Positions 17,440 through 26,368 are shown, counted from the first letter of the stretch. The stretch: DNA of 54,970 nucleotides from JBAVVD01 sp049697115 (GCA_049697115.1 JBAVVD010000062.1:1-54970), one strand, 5' to 3'. The notes: generated by a model from the letters alone, not told the origin. Numbers and translations are program-made.

Positions 17440-18288
17440 CTAAAACCAGTAATTGAGTCCGAGGGAAAGCTGATACCCGCTGAGGTCGAACGGATCCGTA
17501 AAACCCAGAAGGGCTTTCTTAAATTGAGATCGGACAGAGTTGAATTTAAATTCGCAATCGAGAGTGAGTCTATGGCCAATGGGAAACATGAAGCCACCGA
17601 GAAGATGGTAGCCCACAGTTAACCGCCCGAAGTGTTCTCCTTCGATCGCGTTGGCATAGTAGATGGGGTAAAGGGGGATTTCGTTGGATTCCGGGTCCAC
17701 GTAGGATTCAGAGAGCAGGGGGTCAAAGTTGACGATATATCCTTCCAGCCGGACACTCCAGATATAAAGGCCCATGCCTCCTCCGATATAAGGAATGAAT
17801 TTCATACGTCTGCCCAGTGGAATAAATTTCAGGGATAGCTGAATAGGTGTTATGGAGATATCCAGGCGGTGGCCGGGAACATATTCTTCCTCAAACGAGT
17901 TGGAAGGAGCGAAGATCTTCTCGTAATCCGAGAGTGAAGCGTAGTTTCCAAGAAAGTCTTTTCCGGCGGAGTCTGTTCGAGACAGGAAGTATCCGACGTA
18001 GTCATTGTAATATCCGAGTTTGCTTTTACTGTATGCATCTATCGAAAGAACCAGACTGATTTGCTTGGTGAGAAAATATTCGTAGGCGATGCCAAAAGAA
18101 GAATCATGAAAATTGGACTTGGTGAAGTCCATTTGATCCAGCTCAATGGTCCATAGGCTGTCCGGAAAATTGGGCCCGCTTTGAGCCCGCGGCATGAAAT
18201 AGGACATTTTAAAGGACATAGTATCCGAATAAACAAACGCCGAGCCAACGAAAATGAGAAGGGTAACTAAAATCATGTATTTTTTCAT
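17440..18288 (-). CDS. Predicted outer membrane beta-barrel protein
   Basis: A 282-residue protein with a signal peptide (MKKYMILVTLLIFVGSAFVYS) and then alternating hydrophobic/polar strands rich in Tyr, Phe and Gly, ending in aromatic ...LNYWF, the usual C-terminal signature of barrel proteins recognised by BamA. Strand pairs such as GIAYEYFLTKQISLVLSID and FIPYIGGGMGLYI support a barrel of 8-10 strands. No specific family is recognised. A good GGAGG lies before the ATG, and a sigma-54-like promoter lies just upstream. Confidence 0.75.
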   Translation of the reverse strand: MKKYMILVTLLIFVGSAFVYSDTMSFKMSYFMPRAQSGPNFPDSLWTIELDQMDFTKSNFHDSSFGIAYEYFLTKQISLVLSIDAYSKSKLGYYNDYVGYFLSRTDSAGKDFLGNYASLSDYEKIFAPSNSFEEEYVPGHRLDISITPIQLSLKFIPLGRRMKFIPYIGGGMGLYIWSVRLEGYIVNFDPLLSESYVDPESNEIPLYPIYYANAIEGEHFGRLTVGYHLLGGFMFPIGHRLTLDCEFKFNSVRSQFKKALLGFTDPFDLSGYQLSLGLNYWF

Positions 18289-18732
18289 TTCATCCTCCGC
18301 CGTAATTATACAGCAAAATTTGTGCCATATTTGGTCGCCTTATATCCAGAGATCCCGGCTCCAGGACTGTGGCGAAAAGGAGTCATGTGTCCCCAATTTC
18401 CGGCCTCCAAATTCCTCAATATCATATCTCCAGAACATGTGAATAATCCACGTTGAGCGATTATTGTAAAGTTTTAGACGGGATCAAGTCAAACCATCGA
18501 ATCCTCCCGGTAGCATCTCTATTTCTGTGATGGGGGCGATAGTCGAGGGAGGGTGGCACGGCGGGAGGGCTCCCCGCTCGCCCGGAGCCTTACGGCCCTT
18601 CGATCATTCCTTCTCTGGCATTCTCCTAACTTCATTCATGGGATTGAGAGGGAAGAACACACGCTTCGTCCGATGGCGGCCCCGGACGGTCCCTGTGTGT
18701 TGTTTTCGGGAATGTGATATGATTGTCTGGAA
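18289..18732. other. 444-bp intergenic region between beta-barrel gene and tsaC
   Basis: Besides the sigma-54-like promoter it contains a T-box-like 14-mer (18550-18563) followed by a GC-rich stem (GCGGG at 18561-18565 with CCCGC at 18572-18576), a GTGTCCCCAATTT element at 18388-18400 resembling those near 54.6 kb, and AT-rich sequence at 18411-18480. No credible coding frame was seen. Confidence 0.5.
18312..18327 (-). promoter_or_regulatory. Sigma-54-type (-24/-12) promoter of the beta-barrel gene
   Basis: On the minus strand the 16-base TGGCACAAATTTTGCT has the invariant GG and GC dinucleotides with the required 10 bases between them, matching TGGCAC-N5-TTGCW exactly. The expected start is about 12 bases further on, leaving a short leader with the GGAGG and ATG. 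A TATAAT at 18310-18305 overlaps but has no good -35. An enhancer-binding activator would be needed; none is in the window. Confidence 0.55.
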
Positions 18733-19380
18733 ATGAGAACCAAAAATACTTCCTGCATTCAGATAAATCCCGACAGAATTCAACCTGTTCAAATAAAAAG
18801 GATAGCGGCTGTCTTAAGAAAAGGAGGAGTGATCGCTTATCCAACGGACACTTTTTATGGGCTGGGCGTCGACTGTTTTTCTCAGGAGGCCGTTCAGAAA
18901 ATATTCCGCTTGAAGAGAAGAGACTATTCGAAGCCTCTCCTGGTGATGGTGTCCGGTCTCCGGATGGTCGAAGGAATAGTCGTTTCGCCTCCGGACGTTT
19001 TCTGGCGCCTGAGCCGCAAATTCTGGCCCGGCCCGTTGACCTTCGTTCTTAAAGCCAAGCCTTTATTTCCTCAGGGAATCTTAAGTGCCGATCAGTCCAT
19101 CGCCGTCAGGCTTCCCAATCCGGTTTGGCTGAGGGAGCTTGTCGGCCGGGTGGGTTCCCCGGTTACAGCCACTAGTGCCAATATCTCTGGAGAAAAAGAA
19201 ATCTCCAGTTCCGGGAAAGTTTTTGAAATTTTTAGCGGTAAGGTTGACCTTATTGTGGACGGAGGGGAAACGCCGGGAGGTTTGCCTTCCACAATTGTGG
19301 ACATGACTTCACGAAGTCCGAGGATTCTCAGAGAGGGAGCAATTCCGGCGGCCGAAATAAATAAATATCTGAAAGCGTGA
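18733..19380 (+). CDS. L-threonylcarbamoyladenylate synthase (Sua5/YrdC family)
   Basis: Makes threonylcarbamoyl-AMP from Thr, bicarbonate and ATP, the first step of t6A37 tRNA modification. The 215-residue product has the YrdC core: GGVIAYPTDTFYGLG, KRRDYSKPLLVMVS and SPVTATSANISG. It lacks the C-terminal Sua5 domain, so it is the short YrdC/TsaC type. The family has several names (tsaC, ywlC, yciO), so I leave the symbol open. It is convergent with metG. Confidence 0.9.
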   Translation: MRTKNTSCIQINPDRIQPVQIKRIAAVLRKGGVIAYPTDTFYGLGVDCFSQEAVQKIFRLKRRDYSKPLLVMVSGLRMVEGIVVSPPDVFWRLSRKFWPGPLTFVLKAKPLFPQGILSADQSIAVRLPNPVWLRELVGRVGSPVTATSANISGEKEISSSGKVFEIFSGKVDLIVDGGETPGGLPSTIVDMTSRSPRILREGAIPAAEINKYLKA

Positions 19381-19481
19381 CTTTGCGCCGGCTCCCGTCC
19401 GGTCCTATTCCCCGCGAGGAATGAAAACGATCCTTTCACTCCATCTTTTCTTGAGAGGGCGCAACGGCGTTTCGCCGGATG

Positions 19482-21416
19482 TTACTTGACCTTGGCCCCT
19501 GCCGGCACGTCGTCTCTGAAGAAAGGAATCGATGCTTTCCCCTCGATCTCCGCGGCCAGAATCATCCCCTGGGACTCGACTCCCCGGATCACGGCCGGCT
19601 TGAGGTTGACGATGACGATCAATTTTTTTCCGACCAGCTCTTCCGGCGCATAGACATCCGCGACACCGGCGACCAGTGTCCGTTTTTCCGTGCCGATATC
19701 CACCTCGAGTTTGAGGAGCTTGGTCGTGCCTTCCACTCTCTCTGCCTTCAGGATTTGAGCGACCCTCAGGTCCATTTTTTTGAATTCCTCAAAAGTAACG
19801 GTGTCCATTTTCTCCTCCTTTTTTATTTCGGCGGTATGTCTGGCCTCCTCGGTAAGGAAGTCTTTTAAATCCACCCTTGGGAAAAGAGCCGTCGGCTCTT
19901 GGATTTTCTGTCCTGTCTTAAAGTCGTTGAAGTGAAGGTCGGAAAAATGAATCTCTTCGATGTCCTTCGTTTCGCCCAGGAATTCCCATATTTTTTTGGA
20001 GGATTCAGGCATGACCGGATAGATCAAATAACTGATTCCCCGGATTGCGGCCGCTGCCTGAAAGAGGATTCGGCCCAGCCGTTTTCTTTTTCCCGTGTCC
20101 TTGGCCAGCTTCCATGGCGTGTTGTCCGCCAGATATTTATTGAGCGCGTTGATGTAAACCCAGATATCCTCCAGAGCCCGGTTGATCGCATAGTTCTCAT
20201 AGAAAGAAAAAACCCGATCTTTCAGTTCATTAAAGGAAAGCCGAATTTTCTGGTCTTCCTTTTGTTCGTCTTCCACGTCTTCAATTTTTCCATCAAAGTA
20301 CATTTGGACCATGGTCAGGGTTCGGTGGACAAGGTTACCCAGGTCATTGGCCAGGTCGGAATTGACGCGGTGGATGAATCCTTCATGGGAGAAATTCCCG
20401 TCCAGGCCGATCGGAATTTCCCGCAGCAGGAAATAACGCAGGGGATCGGCTCCGAAAGCCTCGAGGATCACACGGGGATCAAGGACGTTACCTTTGGACT
20501 TGGACATTTTCGTTTCGTCCTTGAGCCACCAGCCGTGGCCGTAGACGCATTCCGGCAGAGGAAATCCGGCGGCCATGAGAAAAGCCGGCCAGAAGATAGC
20601 GTGAAACCTGAGAATGTCTTTTCCGATGAGATGAACAGTAGCCGGCCAGAATTTCTCGAACAGATTCAAGTCCCGGTCGTAGCCGATGCCGGTGAGGTAA
20701 TTATGGAGGGCGTCGAACCAGACATAAATCGTATGCTTCGGATCGCCGGGGACAGGAATCCCCCATTTGACTGTGGTCCGGGTGATGCTTAAATCCTTGA
20801 GTCCCTGGCGGACAAAGCTGACGACCTCGTTCATCCGGCTCGGCGGCCGGACAAAGGTCGGGTTCTGGGCATAAAAGTCGAGGAGAGGTTTCTGGTAGAC
20901 CGAGAGTCTGAAAAAATAGCATTCTTCAGAGATAATCGCCGCTTTCCGTCCGCAGTCCGGGCATATTTTGTATTCATCATCCGCAAGGGGGACATCCTCG
21001 GCGAGAAAGTTTTCGTCAGAGACGCAGTACCAGCCCCTATAGAGTCCCTTGAAAATATCGCCTTTATCCATAAGTTTTTTAAATATTTTCTGCACGCCCT
21101 TTTCATGAGAAGAATCGGTGGTGCGGATGAAATGGTCATAATCAATGTGGAGGTCCTGCCACAAAACCTTGAACCTGGCGACCATTTTATCGGCCAGCTC
21201 GGTCGGTGTCAGCCCTTTTTCCGCGGCCGCTTTTTCCACTTTCTGCCCGTGTTCATCCGTTCCGGTGAGGAAAAAAACATCGTATCCGGCCAGTTTGTGA
21301 AAGCGGGCCAGGGCGTCGGCAATGATCGTCGTGTAGGCGTGTCCGATATGGGGGATGTCGTTGACGTAATAAATCGGCGTCGTGACGTAAAAACGGGATC
21401 TAGACTTCTTTGCCAC
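19482..21416 (-). CDS. metG: Methionyl-tRNA synthetase with C-terminal tRNA-binding domain
   Basis: Charges tRNA-Met and also supplies initiator methionine. The class I motifs are HIGHAY (about residue 22) and KMSKSKGNVLD (about 303), and the editing/CP region has YRGWYCVSDE and a CPDCG zinc knuckle. The last ~105 residues are an EMAP/Trbp111-type OB domain (DLRVAQILKAERVEG to VSQ-type end), which gives dimerisation and tRNA binding. Length of 644 is normal for this domain set. It overlaps folE by 17 bases. Confidence 0.96.
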   Translation of the reverse strand: MAKKSRSRFYVTTPIYYVNDIPHIGHAYTTIIADALARFHKLAGYDVFFLTGTDEHGQKVEKAAAEKGLTPTELADKMVARFKVLWQDLHIDYDHFIRTTDSSHEKGVQKIFKKLMDKGDIFKGLYRGWYCVSDENFLAEDVPLADDEYKICPDCGRKAAIISEECYFFRLSVYQKPLLDFYAQNPTFVRPPSRMNEVVSFVRQGLKDLSITRTTVKWGIPVPGDPKHTIYVWFDALHNYLTGIGYDRDLNLFEKFWPATVHLIGKDILRFHAIFWPAFLMAAGFPLPECVYGHGWWLKDETKMSKSKGNVLDPRVILEAFGADPLRYFLLREIPIGLDGNFSHEGFIHRVNSDLANDLGNLVHRTLTMVQMYFDGKIEDVEDEQKEDQKIRLSFNELKDRVFSFYENYAINRALEDIWVYINALNKYLADNTPWKLAKDTGKRKRLGRILFQAAAAIRGISYLIYPVMPESSKKIWEFLGETKDIEEIHFSDLHFNDFKTGQKIQEPTALFPRVDLKDFLTEEARHTAEIKKEEKMDTVTFEEFKKMDLRVAQILKAERVEGTTKLLKLEVDIGTEKRTLVAGVADVYAPEELVGKKLIVIVNLKPAVIRGVESQGMILAAEIEGKASIPFFRDDVPAGAKVK

Positions 21417-21981
21417 CGGTCATCCCTCCCCTGATCAAAGTGATGGCTTCCGAGCGCGTGGTTGAGCTGGTCCGGAAGGAGCCCCTCACAGCCGAAGTAA
21501 TAGTCAGGGACTTCGGCTTTTTGGCCCCTCTCATGGACATGCACATGTGCTCGGCTTCGATCACGACCATGACGCCCAGCGGCTTCAGATGCTCGCTGAT
21601 GAGGTCGGCAATTTGCTTGGTCAGCCGTTCCTGAACCTGAAGCCTCCGCGAGAGAATATCCACGACACGGGCGATCTTGCTCAGCCCCACAATCCGGCCT
21701 CCTTTGGGGATATAAGCCACATGGGCGACTCCGGCAAAAGGAAGGAGGTGATGCTCGCACATCGAATAGAGGGGGATATTTTTGATCAGGACCATCTCGT
21801 CGTGCTTTTCATGCTGAATGGCCTTCAGGTGTTTTTCAGGATTTTCTTTGATCCCGCCGAGAATTTCAGAAAACATACGGGCCACTCTCTCGGGGGTGCT
21901 TTTGAGGCCGGCCCGCTTCGGGTCTTCGCCGACACCCTTGAGGATCAGCTCTACGCCTCTCTCGATATTTTTTAAATCCAT
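21400..21981 (-). CDS. folE: GTP cyclohydrolase I
   Basis: Converts GTP to 7,8-dihydroneopterin triphosphate, feeding folate or queuosine synthesis. The 193-residue product has the zinc site MCEHHLLPF and the catalytic HMCMSMRGAKKP block, plus GLSKIARVVDILSRRLQVQE. The frame is open to 22005; ATG 21981 has AGAGGA at good spacing and gives the expected MDLKNIERG start. Its last codons overlap the metG start. GTP cyclohydrolase I also starts the queuosine route, and queA is elsewhere in the window. Confidence 0.94.
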   Translation of the reverse strand: MDLKNIERGVELILKGVGEDPKRAGLKSTPERVARMFSEILGGIKENPEKHLKAIQHEKHDEMVLIKNIPLYSMCEHHLLPFAGVAHVAYIPKGGRIVGLSKIARVVDILSRRLQVQERLTKQIADLISEHLKPLGVMVVIEAEHMCMSMRGAKKPKSLTITSAVRGSFRTSSTTRSEAITLIRGGMTGGKEV

Positions 21982-22006
21982 GGTTCCTCTTTTTCGTAGA
22001 GCCATT

Positions 22007-23179
22007 CTATTTTGCCCTTTTTTGGAATTCGCCGATGGCGATCTGGACGACTTCCTTGACGGAAAGCCCCTTTTTTCGGGCCAGCTTCATGCAGTCAGCG
22101 AATTCAGGCTGGATGTTGATTTTTTTCCCATCCAGGTAGGATATTTTGATCCCGATTTCTTCTCCCAAAACCGTTGTTTTTTGTATCTTCCTCTGCAGGA
22201 CTCTCCTTTCGACGGGGTAATATCTCACTCCGATAGAGCTGGTTTCCTTAAAGACAGCCGCCGTGAGCGTATCTATTGTATCAATCTCTGCCAGAAGGGT
22301 CAATTTGGTCGCCAGTCTGTTTTTCTTCATGACCACGGGAGTGAAGAACACATCCAGGGCGCCCAGTTCGAACGCCCTGTCCATGAACTGGGCGAGGATC
22401 TGGGGGCTGGAATCGTCAATCGTCGCTTCAATGGTATAGACTTTTTTTTCAGCGGAAAAACTCTTTTTGTCGCCGTAAAAAATTCTCAAGATGTTGGGAA
22501 AATCAGGGAAATCTTTATTCCCCGCACCGCAGCCAATTTTTTCATATGTGAGCTCCGGTAAAGAGAGGAACTTTGTGACCAGCGTGGAAACGATAGCGGC
22601 TCCTGTGGGCGTGACGAGCTCTTCTTTGACCCAGGCGGAGTAAACGGGTACCGAGGTGAGGAGTTCCGCAACAGCCGGAGGCGGGACGGGGAGGACTCCA
22701 TGCGAGGTCTTCACCCAGCCTTGGCCCACATTCAGCGGGGAGGAATAGAAAGCGGTGATGTTCAGCGCTTCCGCCACATAGCAGCATCCCAGGATATCGA
22801 TAAGGGCATCATCGGCTCCGGCCTCATGGAGATGGGCTTCCTCAAATTTGTGTCCGTGGACTCTGGCCTCGGCCTGAAAGAGGTTTCTGAAGATGGCGAG
22901 GGCGTCGGCCTTCACGGCTGCGGAAAAAGGGCTTTTCTGGACAAATGCTCTGATGTCTTTCCATTTCCGAGGCATGGATTTTGTGTTCTTTGTAAGGACA
23001 TCCACTTTCAAGCCCCGGAGCCCTGCCCGTTTGGTCTCTGTGATCTGAATTTTCACAGGAAGTTTGAGTTCAACCATTTTGGCCCTAAAAGATGAAGGGG
23101 AGAACCCCAGATCCAGGAGGGCGCCCAGAATCATATCACCGCTCAATCCCGCCAGGGCATCAAAGTAGATGTATTTCAT
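22007..23179 (-). CDS. larC: Nickel insertion protein LarC (pyridinium bis-thiocarboxylate mononucleotide cofactor)
   Basis: LarC inserts Ni into the pincer cofactor of lactate racemase LarA and related enzymes. The 390-residue protein starts MKYIYFDALAGLSGDMILGA, has the HLHEAGADDALIDILG metal-binding motif and ends in the LarC2-like region. In Lactiplantibacillus plantarum the two halves are joined by a programmed frameshift; here they are one open frame. No larA, larB or larE is in the window. It heads a leftward operon with folE and metG (25 bases before the folE ATG). Confidence 0.88.
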   Translation of the reverse strand: MKYIYFDALAGLSGDMILGALLDLGFSPSSFRAKMVELKLPVKIQITETKRAGLRGLKVDVLTKNTKSMPRKWKDIRAFVQKSPFSAAVKADALAIFRNLFQAEARVHGHKFEEAHLHEAGADDALIDILGCCYVAEALNITAFYSSPLNVGQGWVKTSHGVLPVPPPAVAELLTSVPVYSAWVKEELVTPTGAAIVSTLVTKFLSLPELTYEKIGCGAGNKDFPDFPNILRIFYGDKKSFSAEKKVYTIEATIDDSSPQILAQFMDRAFELGALDVFFTPVVMKKNRLATKLTLLAEIDTIDTLTAAVFKETSSIGVRYYPVERRVLQRKIQKTTVLGEEIGIKISYLDGKKINIQPEFADCMKLARKKGLSVKEVVQIAIGEFQKRAK

Positions 23180-23324
23180 CTGATGAATTTCCTTTCATGC
23201 GCGGATGTTTTTTTGTCCGACTCTCCTTCATGTTTTTTCCTTGAGCACAAGCATTGTATGCGTGCCGTCATTCCTCTTCTCCGATTGATTTCCCGTTTCT
23301 TTTTCATGGAATGATTTCCTGCCC

Positions 23325-24077
23325 TTATCGGAAATTTCCCGCGTTGAGCTGTTCATCTATCATAGGAAGCAACTCGCCCGCTTTTCGCCTGAAGGATAGG
23401 TCTGTATAAGAAGTCAGGGGGGTCGGATCCGGATTAATTTCAACGATTTTAGCTCCGGCCTCGGCAGCGTGAAGAGGGAGGGAGGCGGCCGGCTGGACGA
23501 ACGCGGAAGTGCCGATCACCAGCATCACATCGCACTGGGAACTTATGAAAAAAGCGTTGTGGAGGATGTGGGGATTGAGGGGTTCTCCGAACCAGACCAC
23601 ATGGGGCCGCAGCAGAGCACCGCATGAGGAGCAAGAAGGGGGAATCTTTTCCAGAGGATGATTATAATTTTCCGACACGACTTCTTCTTTGGTGCAGCGC
23701 ATTTTCCAGATATTGCCGTGAAGCTCGAGGATATTTTCAGAGCCGGCCTTGGTGTGAAGTCCGTCGATATTTTGAGTGATTATGTAAAATTGAGGGAAGA
23801 CTTTTTCCCATTTCGCCAGTATTTTGTGGCCGGGATTGGGCGCGACATTGGCAATAATTCCCCGGCGCCAGTCATACCATTCCCAGACAATCCTTGGATT
23901 GCGGTGGAATGCTTCAGGGGAGGCCAGATCTTCGGCCCTGTATTGTTTCCACAGTCCGTCTTTGCCGCGAAAGGTTGGGATTCCTGACTCTGACGAGATT
24001 CCGGCGCCGGAAAGGACCACCACGCGTTTTGAATGGCGAAGCAGTCGGGTCAGAAGTTCAATATCCTCAGTGTTCAT
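23325..24077 (-). CDS. NAD-dependent protein deacylase, sirtuin (CobB-like)
   Basis: Removes acyl groups from lysine using NAD. The 250-residue core has GAGISSESGIPTFRG, ITQNIDGLHTKAG and ELHGNIWKMRC, then a CSSC pair; like E. coli CobB only three Cys are visible, so the structural zinc site may be three-Cys or absent. WYDWRR gives the Tyr-x-x-Arg pair seen in class III sirtuins that favour succinyl and malonyl groups. It is divergent from mtnP. Confidence 0.9.
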   Translation of the reverse strand: MNTEDIELLTRLLRHSKRVVVLSGAGISSESGIPTFRGKDGLWKQYRAEDLASPEAFHRNPRIVWEWYDWRRGIIANVAPNPGHKILAKWEKVFPQFYIITQNIDGLHTKAGSENILELHGNIWKMRCTKEEVVSENYNHPLEKIPPSCSSCGALLRPHVVWFGEPLNPHILHNAFFISSQCDVMLVIGTSAFVQPAASLPLHAAEAGAKIVEINPDPTPLTSYTDLSFRRKAGELLPMIDEQLNAGNFR

Positions 24078-24100
24078 GATTAAACCAGTAGAATTTATAT

Positions 24101-24129
24101 AGGATACTGATTTCCCTCAGAAAAATCAA
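24101..24129 (-). promoter_or_regulatory. Promoter of the sirtuin gene
   Basis: Minus-strand TTGATT (24129-24124), 17 bases, then TATCCT (24106-24101). The start point would be about 20 bases before the ATG at 24077. No ribosome binding site is evident. Confidence 0.45.
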
Positions 24130-24145
24130 AGAATTAGCCGTTTTC

Positions 24146-24174
24146 TTGACATCCCTCCTCATAAATTATATATC
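24146..24174 (+). promoter_or_regulatory. Promoter of mtnP
   Basis: TTGACA at 24146-24151, a 17-base spacer, then TATATC at 24169-24174. The start would be near 24181, with a GGAGGAGG ribosome binding site 3-10 bases further, before ATG 24199. It lies divergently from the sirtuin promoter. Confidence 0.6.
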
Positions 24175-24198
24175 AATACTCTGTCTGGAGGAGGTCAT

Positions 24199-25092
24199 AT
24201 GGCAGGAGAAAGAGAGAAGCTCTGGCCTCGAGTGGAGATAGGAATTTTAGGAGGAACCGGTCTGTATGAAATGGAGGGATTTGAGAACAGAGAAGAAATC
24301 CGCATAGACACTCCGTTTGGCAGTCCATCGGACTCTTATGTCATCGGCGCACTGGAAGGGAAGAGGGTGGCGTTCCTCTCCCGCCACGGCAAAGGCCACA
24401 AATTTCTTCCTTCGAAGGTCAACTACAGGGCCAATATCTACGGATTCAAAAGGCTCGGCGTGGAAAGGATTATCTCCGTCAATTCTGTGGGATCGCTCAA
24501 AGAGGAGATACGGCCCAGGGACATTGTCTTTTCTGACCAGTATTATGACCGGACACGGCGCGATAATACTTTTTTCGGAGAGGGAATCGCGGCCCATATC
24601 AGCTTTGCCCAGCCCGTCTGTCCCGAGCTTTCCAGGTTTCTTTACGAAATCGCTTCCGATCTCGGCATAAAGGCCCATCTGGGTGGAACATACATCTGCA
24701 TCGAGGGGCCGGCCTTTTCAAGCAAAGCCGAGTCCAAGGTCTACCGCCTCTGGGGCTGTGATGTGATTGGAATGACCAGCGCCACTGAAGCCAAGCTCTG
24801 CCGGGAAGCTGAAATCTGCTATTCCACAATGAGTTTGGCCACGGATTACGATGTCTGGCACGCGGAGGAGGAAACGGTTTCTGTGGAGCTCATCCTGGAA
24901 AACTTAAGGCTCAACATTCACAGCGCCAAGGCCATTATTAAAAAGGCCGTGGCCACTCTTTCCGCCCGGCAGTTGGGACCGTGTGACTGTCAGAACGCCT
25001 TAAAAAATTGCATTGTCACGAACCCTGAGCTTATTCCGAAGGAGAGCAAAGAAAAGCTCCGCCTTCTGATCGGGAAATACATCAAAAACTGA
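24199..25092 (+). CDS. mtnP: S-methyl-5'-thioadenosine phosphorylase
   Basis: Splits methylthioadenosine with phosphate to adenine and methylthioribose-1-phosphate in polyamine and SAM by-product salvage. The 297-residue product has GGTGLYEMEGF, RHGKGHKFLPSKVNYRANIY and the CIEGPAFSSKAES plus DVIGMTSATEAKL nucleoside-phosphorylase signatures. These favour MTA over inosine or guanosine. A strong GGAGGAGG precedes the ATG. The next gene, a PfkB kinase, starts 10 bases later, so they probably form an operon. Confidence 0.9.
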   Translation: MAGEREKLWPRVEIGILGGTGLYEMEGFENREEIRIDTPFGSPSDSYVIGALEGKRVAFLSRHGKGHKFLPSKVNYRANIYGFKRLGVERIISVNSVGSLKEEIRPRDIVFSDQYYDRTRRDNTFFGEGIAAHISFAQPVCPELSRFLYEIASDLGIKAHLGGTYICIEGPAFSSKAESKVYRLWGCDVIGMTSATEAKLCREAEICYSTMSLATDYDVWHAEEETVSVELILENLRLNIHSAKAIIKKAVATLSARQLGPCDCQNALKNCIVTNPELIPKESKEKLRLLIGKYIKN

Positions 25093-25102
25093 GGATATTC
25101 TC

Positions 25103-26002
25103 ATGAGCTTGGTCGTTGTCGGTTCCGTGGCCTTTGACACGATCGAGACGCCCTGGGAGCGCAGGGAGAGGATCGTCGGCGGCTCCTGCACCTACTGTTC
25201 TTTAGCGGCAAGCTTTTTCACCCGGCCCAAAATTGTGGCTGTCGTCGGCAGGGATTTTCCTCAGGAGACGATCCGGCTTTTTCAAAAAAGAAAGATTGAC
25301 ATCCGGGGACTGGAGGTCCGGCCGGGAAAAACCTTCCACTGGGAAGGCCGGTACGGCTATGACCCGAACCAGAGAAAAACCGTCCGGACGGATTTGAATG
25401 TTTTCGCCGACTTTAATCCAGATCTTCCCCCGGAATATCGGAAGGCGGATATTGTCTTTCTGGCCAACATCGACCCGGATCTCCAGGAAGACGTTCTGTC
25501 TCAGGTTCAAAAGCCGAAGCTTGTGGCCATGGACACCATGAATCTCTGGATCGGTACCAAGCCGGATTCGGTCCTCAAAGTGCTGGAGCGCGTGGATATC
25601 TTTTTTGCCAATGACGAGGAGATCCGGATGCTGATCAAAGAGACCAACCTGATCCGGGCAGGCAAAAAGATTCTCGATATGGGCCCGCGGCTTGTCATTG
25701 TCAAGAAAGGAGAGCACGGCGCCATGGTTTTTGGAAAGGACCTCATCTTCGGCATTATGGCCCATCCGTGTGAGGAAGTGGTTGATCCCACAGGGGCTGG
25801 AGACAGCTTTGCCGGAGGGTTTCTGGGCTATATGGATAAAGTCAGGAGTTTCAGCCAGAGGGAGATCCGGAGGGCGGCCGTCTTTGGAAGTGTCCTGGCC
25901 TCTTTTACAATTGAGGATTTTGGCATCAACCGGTTTGCCACTCTCCGGCCCAGGGAAATCCAAGACCGGTTTTTCCACTTTAAGAAGCTGGTTTCTTTTT
26001 AG
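25103..26002 (+). CDS. PfkB/ribokinase-family sugar or nucleoside kinase
   Basis: A 299-residue kinase with the PfkB C-terminal catalytic motif VVDPTGAGDSFAGGFLGY and the N-terminal GSVAFDTIETPW and GGSCTYCSLAAS pattern. Its substrate is not shown. Because it follows mtnP by 10 bases, a substrate in the same salvage path (a nucleoside or a methylthioribose derivative) is a reasonable guess. Another guess is adenosine kinase, but the diagnostic residues cannot be assigned without alignment. Confidence 0.85.
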   Translation: MSLVVVGSVAFDTIETPWERRERIVGGSCTYCSLAASFFTRPKIVAVVGRDFPQETIRLFQKRKIDIRGLEVRPGKTFHWEGRYGYDPNQRKTVRTDLNVFADFNPDLPPEYRKADIVFLANIDPDLQEDVLSQVQKPKLVAMDTMNLWIGTKPDSVLKVLERVDIFFANDEEIRMLIKETNLIRAGKKILDMGPRLVIVKKGEHGAMVFGKDLIFGIMAHPCEEVVDPTGAGDSFAGGFLGYMDKVRSFSQREIRRAAVFGSVLASFTIEDFGINRFATLRPREIQDRFFHFKKLVSF

Positions 26003-26074
26003 CCGGATATTGGAGGGAATGGAATTTCCGGAATGGAAACGGCCGTCTGAGTAAATGGGAAGGAGGAAAAAGCC

Positions 26075-26368
26075 ATGGTGATTGCGGAATTCGCCATATT
26101 TCCCACATCTGAAGGGCCGTCGGTCAGCCGCTATGTGAAGGAAGCGGTGAAAGTGATTGAAGAATCGGGATTGAAGAATGAGACAGGAGGGATGTCCACG
26201 ACCTTGGAAGCCCCGGACCTTCGGACGCTTTTTCAGGTGATTGAGAAGGCCCATGATGTTCTGGTCCGAATGGGGGTCAAAAGGATTCACATCGATTTAA
26301 GGGTGGACCATCGTCTGGATAAAAAAGCCTCCATTGCTTCCAAACTGAAGGCCATCGGGAAGCGCTGA
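26075..26368 (+). CDS. MTH1187-type thiamine-binding protein (DUF77)
   Basis: A 97-residue ferredoxin-like fold protein of the MTH1187/YkoF group that binds thiamine or a related compound. It contains FPTSEGPSVSRYVKEAVKVI and GGMSTTLEAPDLRTLF. A strong AAGGAGG is upstream. It is 72 bases after the PfkB gene with no obvious promoter, so it may be part of that operon. Confidence 0.8.
   Translation: MVIAEFAIFPTSEGPSVSRYVKEAVKVIEESGLKNETGGMSTTLEAPDLRTLFQVIEKAHDVLVRMGVKRIHIDLRVDHRLDKKASIASKLKAIGKR

Noticed and set aside
18495..18510. TCGAATCCTCCCGG-like stretch resembling a tRNA T-arm
   Set aside because: No matching acceptor, D or anticodon arms around it.
25202..26290. Long antisense open frame (362 codons) opposite the PfkB and thiamine-binding genes
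   Set aside because: It is the shadow of well-supported genes on the other strand; no family features, and codon pattern follows the sense gene.
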